A program made the position numbers and the translations under genes. From contig JACMKJ010000510.1 in assembly GCA_014380155.1 (NCBI GenBank), positions 1 through 22,806 of the forward strand: a stretch of DNA of 22,806 bases. The letters are read 5' to 3'. Positions 20,573-22,806 of this stretch are shown here, piece by piece; position 1 is the stretch's first letter; the number at the start of each line of letters is the position of its first letter. A model generated the notes under the pieces. The model was not told the DNA's origin. It saw only the letters and a list, made by a program, of their open reading frames with translations, and made no database searches. The stretch comes from Rhizobacter sp. Lineage in GTDB: Bacteria > Pseudomonadota > Gammaproteobacteria > Burkholderiales > Burkholderiaceae_C.

Positions 20573-22129
20573 TCAGGCGGCTTTGGCAACCGGGGCTGCG
20601 ATGCCGAAATCTTGCGGGTAGTGGTTCAGCGCCGACAACACCGGGTAGGGCGTCATGCCGCCCATGGCGCACAGCGAGCCGTGGACCATGGTGTCGCACA
20701 GGTCGCGCAGCAGCTGCACTTGTTGTGGGCGGTTCTGGTTCAGCGTGATCTTGTCGATGACTTCCACGCCGCGCGTGGAGCCGATGCGGCAGGGCGTGCA
20801 CTTGCCGCAGCTCTCGAGGGCACAAAACTCCATCGCATAACGCGCGAGCCGCGACAGGTCGGCCGTGTCGTCGTGCGCCACGATGCCGCCGTGGCCCACC
20901 ACCGCGCCGAGCGCCGCGTAGGCCTCGTAGTCGAGCGGCACGTCCCATTGCGATTCGGGCATGTAGGCGCCCAGCGGCCCGCCCACTTGCACCGCCTTGA
21001 TCGGCCGGCCCGAGGCCGAGCCGCCGCCGTAGTCGTACAGCAACTCGCGCAGCGTCACGCCAAAGGCGCGCTCGACCAGGCCGCCGCGCAAGATGTTGCC
21101 GGCGAGTTGAATCGGCAGCGTGCCACGCGAACGGCCCATGCCGAAGTTTTTGTAGAAGGCCGCGCCGCGCGCCAGGATGATGGGCACGGTGGCGAGCGTG
21201 ATCACGTTGTTGACGACGGTGGGCTGGCCAAACAGGCCGGCCACTGCCGGCACCGGCGGCTTGGCGCGCACGATGCCGCGTTTGCCTTCCAGGCTTTCGA
21301 GCAGCGCGGTTTCTTCGCCGCACACATAGGAGCCTGCGGCCTTGCGCACCTCGAGCGTGAAGTGGTGCGTGGAGCCTTTCAGGTTGCGGCCGAGGTAGCC
21401 GGCCGATTCGGCGCGGCGAATGGCCTCGTTCAACGTGGCGATGGCGTGTGGGTACTCCGAGCGCACGTAGATGTAGCCCATCGTGGCACCTGTCGCGATG
21501 CCCGCGATCACCATGCCTTCGATCAGCATGAAGGGGTCACCCTCCATGGTCATGCGGTCGGAGTAGGTGCCGGAGTCGCCTTCGTCGGCGTTGCAGACGA
21601 TGTACTTCTGCTCGGCCGCTGTCGCCAGCACCGTCTTCCACTTGATGGCGGCCGGGAAGGCCGCGCCACCGCGGCCGCGCAGGCCGGCGTCCATCACCTC
21701 CTGCACGATCTGCTCGGGCGTCATGGAGAGCGCACGTGTGAGGCCGGCAAAACCCTCGTGCGCCGTGTAGTCGTCGATCGAGAGCGGGTCGGTGATGCCC
21801 ATGCGGGCGAAGGTGAGGCGCTGCTGCTTCTTGAGGTAGGGAATGTCTTCGGTCGGCCCATGGCGCAGCGCATGCGCACCACCGGCCAGGAAGTCGGCGT
21901 CGAACAAGGCCGCCACATCACCCGCCTGCACCGGCCCGTAGGCGATACGGCCTTGCGCGGTTTGCACTTCGACCAGCGGCTCCAGCCAGAACAAGCCGCG
22001 CGAGCCGTTGCGCACCAGCGTGATGTCGACCCCGCGTTGGCTGGCTTCGTCGACGATGCGCCTTGCCACGCGGTCGGCACCGACCGCGAGCGCGGCCGAA
22101 TCGCAGGGCACGTACACGGTGATGCTCAT
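20573..22129 (-). CDS. fdsB: Formate dehydrogenase subunit beta, FMN/NAD+-binding, 518 aa
   Basis: FdsB takes electrons from FdsA and reduces NAD+ through FMN. It is a fusion of a thioredoxin-like N-terminal part (1-100) with a NuoF-type body. The FMN/NADH loop is RGRGGAAFPAAIKWK (151-165) and VCNADEGDSGTYSDR (178-192), and the 4Fe-4S cluster is ESCGKCTPCRIG (Cys441, 444, 447) with a fourth ligand at Cys487. The length matches the family. Its ATG overlaps the fdsG stop by four bases, and fdsA begins ten bases further on, so the subunits are made together. Confidence 0.97.
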   Translation of the reverse strand: MSITVYVPCDSAALAVGADRVARRIVDEASQRGVDITLVRNGSRGLFWLEPLVEVQTAQGRIAYGPVQAGDVAALFDADFLAGGAHALRHGPTEDIPYLKKQQRLTFARMGITDPLSIDDYTAHEGFAGLTRALSMTPEQIVQEVMDAGLRGRGGAAFPAAIKWKTVLATAAEQKYIVCNADEGDSGTYSDRMTMEGDPFMLIEGMVIAGIATGATMGYIYVRSEYPHAIATLNEAIRRAESAGYLGRNLKGSTHHFTLEVRKAAGSYVCGEETALLESLEGKRGIVRAKPPVPAVAGLFGQPTVVNNVITLATVPIILARGAAFYKNFGMGRSRGTLPIQLAGNILRGGLVERAFGVTLRELLYDYGGGSASGRPIKAVQVGGPLGAYMPESQWDVPLDYEAYAALGAVVGHGGIVAHDDTADLSRLARYAMEFCALESCGKCTPCRIGSTRGVEVIDKITLNQNRPQQVQLLRDLCDTMVHGSLCAMGGMTPYPVLSALNHYPQDFGIAAPVAKAA

Positions 22130-22608
22130 GCGGCGCTCCTGGCTTCGGCGATCAGCGCGTCGAAGCGTTGCGGCGTGACGCGGGCGTGCACGTCGTCACC
22201 CACCACCATGGCCGGCGACGAGGCACACAGGCCGAGGCAATAGGCGGCTTCCAGCGTGAAGGCGCGGTCTTTCGAATGCCCCGGCATCGAGCAGCCGAGC
22301 GTTTGCCGCGCATGAGCGATCAAGGCGTCGGCGCCCATCGCCTGGCACGACTCGGCTCGGCAGATCTGCACCACCTTGCCCACAGCGGGCTCGGCGCGGA
22401 AGTGGTGGTAGTAGGTGATGACGCCGTGCACCTCGGCGCGAGACAGGTTGAGCGCACTCGCGATCTCGGGCACCACGTCGGCGGGGATGTGGCCCAGCGC
22501 GTCTTGCAGCTCATGCAGGATGGGCAGCAAGGCGCCGGGCTCGATGGCGCGGCGCGCCAGCACCTCGCGCACCAGCAGCAGTTGCGTAGGAGAAGTCACG
22601 GTCGTCAT
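22126..22608 (-). CDS. fdsG: Formate dehydrogenase subunit gamma, NuoE-like, 160 aa
   Basis: FdsG is the small 2Fe-2S subunit that sits with FdsB. The N-terminal helical part (LLPILHELQDALGHIPADVV) and HGVITYYHHFRAEP lead into a thioredoxin-like domain. Cluster ligands are Cys83 and Cys88 (ICRAESCQAMG) and Cys124 and Cys128 (YCLGLCASSPA), the NuoE arrangement. The start ATG at 22608 has a GGAAGAAGG site. It lies 21 bases downstream of the transporter-like fragment on the same strand, which indicates one transcript from beyond the right edge. Confidence 0.96.
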   Translation of the reverse strand: MTTVTSPTQLLLVREVLARRAIEPGALLPILHELQDALGHIPADVVPEIASALNLSRAEVHGVITYYHHFRAEPAVGKVVQICRAESCQAMGADALIAHARQTLGCSMPGHSKDRAFTLEAAYCLGLCASSPAMVVGDDVHARVTPQRFDALIAEARSAA

Positions 22609-22629
22609 CAGGCCTTCTTCCGTCGATCG

Positions 22630-22806
22630 TCAGTTGAAGAACTTGGCGGCGCTCAAGAGCGTCTTGTAGACACCCCACGCAAGCGGAATGCCCACCGCCC
22701 CCCAGGCCAGCGCCACCACCAGCGTGGGCGTCTTGCCGCCCAGGCCCGGCCCGCTGCCCACCTCGGCCGCGCTCGCGCGCTCGTGCGCCAGGCGCTTTTC
22801 TGCGGC
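22630..22806 (-). CDS. C-terminal part of a formate/oxalate-type MFS transporter small subunit (partial)
   Basis: The frame is open from the right edge to TGA (22632-22630), giving 58 residues. A hydrophilic stretch (KRLAHERASAAEVG) precedes one hydrophobic helix, LVVALAWGAVGIPLAWGVYK, ending KFFN. The VGIPLAWGVYKTL pattern resembles the small one-helix subunits found with OFA-family (oxalate/formate antiporter) transporters. That fits its place directly before the formate dehydrogenase genes. It could also be the fused tail of the transporter itself; the 5' end is not visible. Confidence 0.65.
   Translation of the reverse strand, partial: AAEKRLAHERASAAEVGSGPGLGGKTPTLVVALAWGAVGIPLAWGVYKTLLSAAKFFN

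Overview
The window is GC-rich and densely coding, and looks like a chromosomal piece of a beta-proteobacterium of the order Burkholderiales (Rubrivivax, Leptothrix, Rhizobacter or Variovorax type). This rests on the soluble NAD-linked formate dehydrogenase operon, the CheB/CheR-PAS gene pair, an EgtB/SenA-type gene of the kind I associate with this order, and one copy of the proteobacterial 'PAKAGIH' palindromic repeat. I see no tRNA, rRNA, CRISPR array, transposase or phage gene. No stretch longer than 300 bases lacks a gene.

Layout. 1-252: the 3' end of dcd. 390-665: a small unknown gene with a strong intrinsic terminator behind it. 766-1650: a membrane-anchored neutral zinc metallopeptidase. 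1647-2146 (minus): a small membrane protein, then a 71-codon remnant of a P-type cation ATPase whose stop codon shares a CTAG with the peptidase stop. 2219-4512: a LysR regulator divergent from an NAD(P)-binding reductase and a cytoplasmic DsbA/FrnE-like protein. 4523-7883 (minus): a four-gene set coding for a DUF3034 outer-membrane protein, a secreted truncated hemoglobin, a secreted cupredoxin-like protein and an FMN alpha-hydroxy-acid dehydrogenase. 7987-9222: a dinB-type Y-family polymerase with a LexA box directly before its start. 9307-10065: an unknown exported protein. 10188-12587: methionine aminopeptidase, GFA-family protein and an EgtB/SenA-like protein, closely packed. 12635-15826: a CheB-CheR-coiled coil-PAS protein without a kinase, followed by a small PAS protein. 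15840-16556: a Crp/Fnr regulator. 16666-22806 (minus): the formate dehydrogenase operon fdsG-fdsB-fdsA-fdsD-fdhD, preceded by the end of what looks like the small subunit of an oxalate/formate-type MFS transporter.

How the parts work together. The right-hand third is one functional unit: formate uptake (inferred from the edge fragment), NAD+-dependent oxidation of formate by FdsABG, and maturation by FdsD and FdhD. The 4523-7883 set is the best candidate for an uncharacterised system, because an outer-membrane protein, a heme protein and a copper-site protein are encoded with a flavin dehydrogenase and three of the four carry export signals. The clearest single-gene anomaly is the EgtB/SenA-like protein, in which two of the three expected iron-binding histidines are replaced by Arg and Gln.
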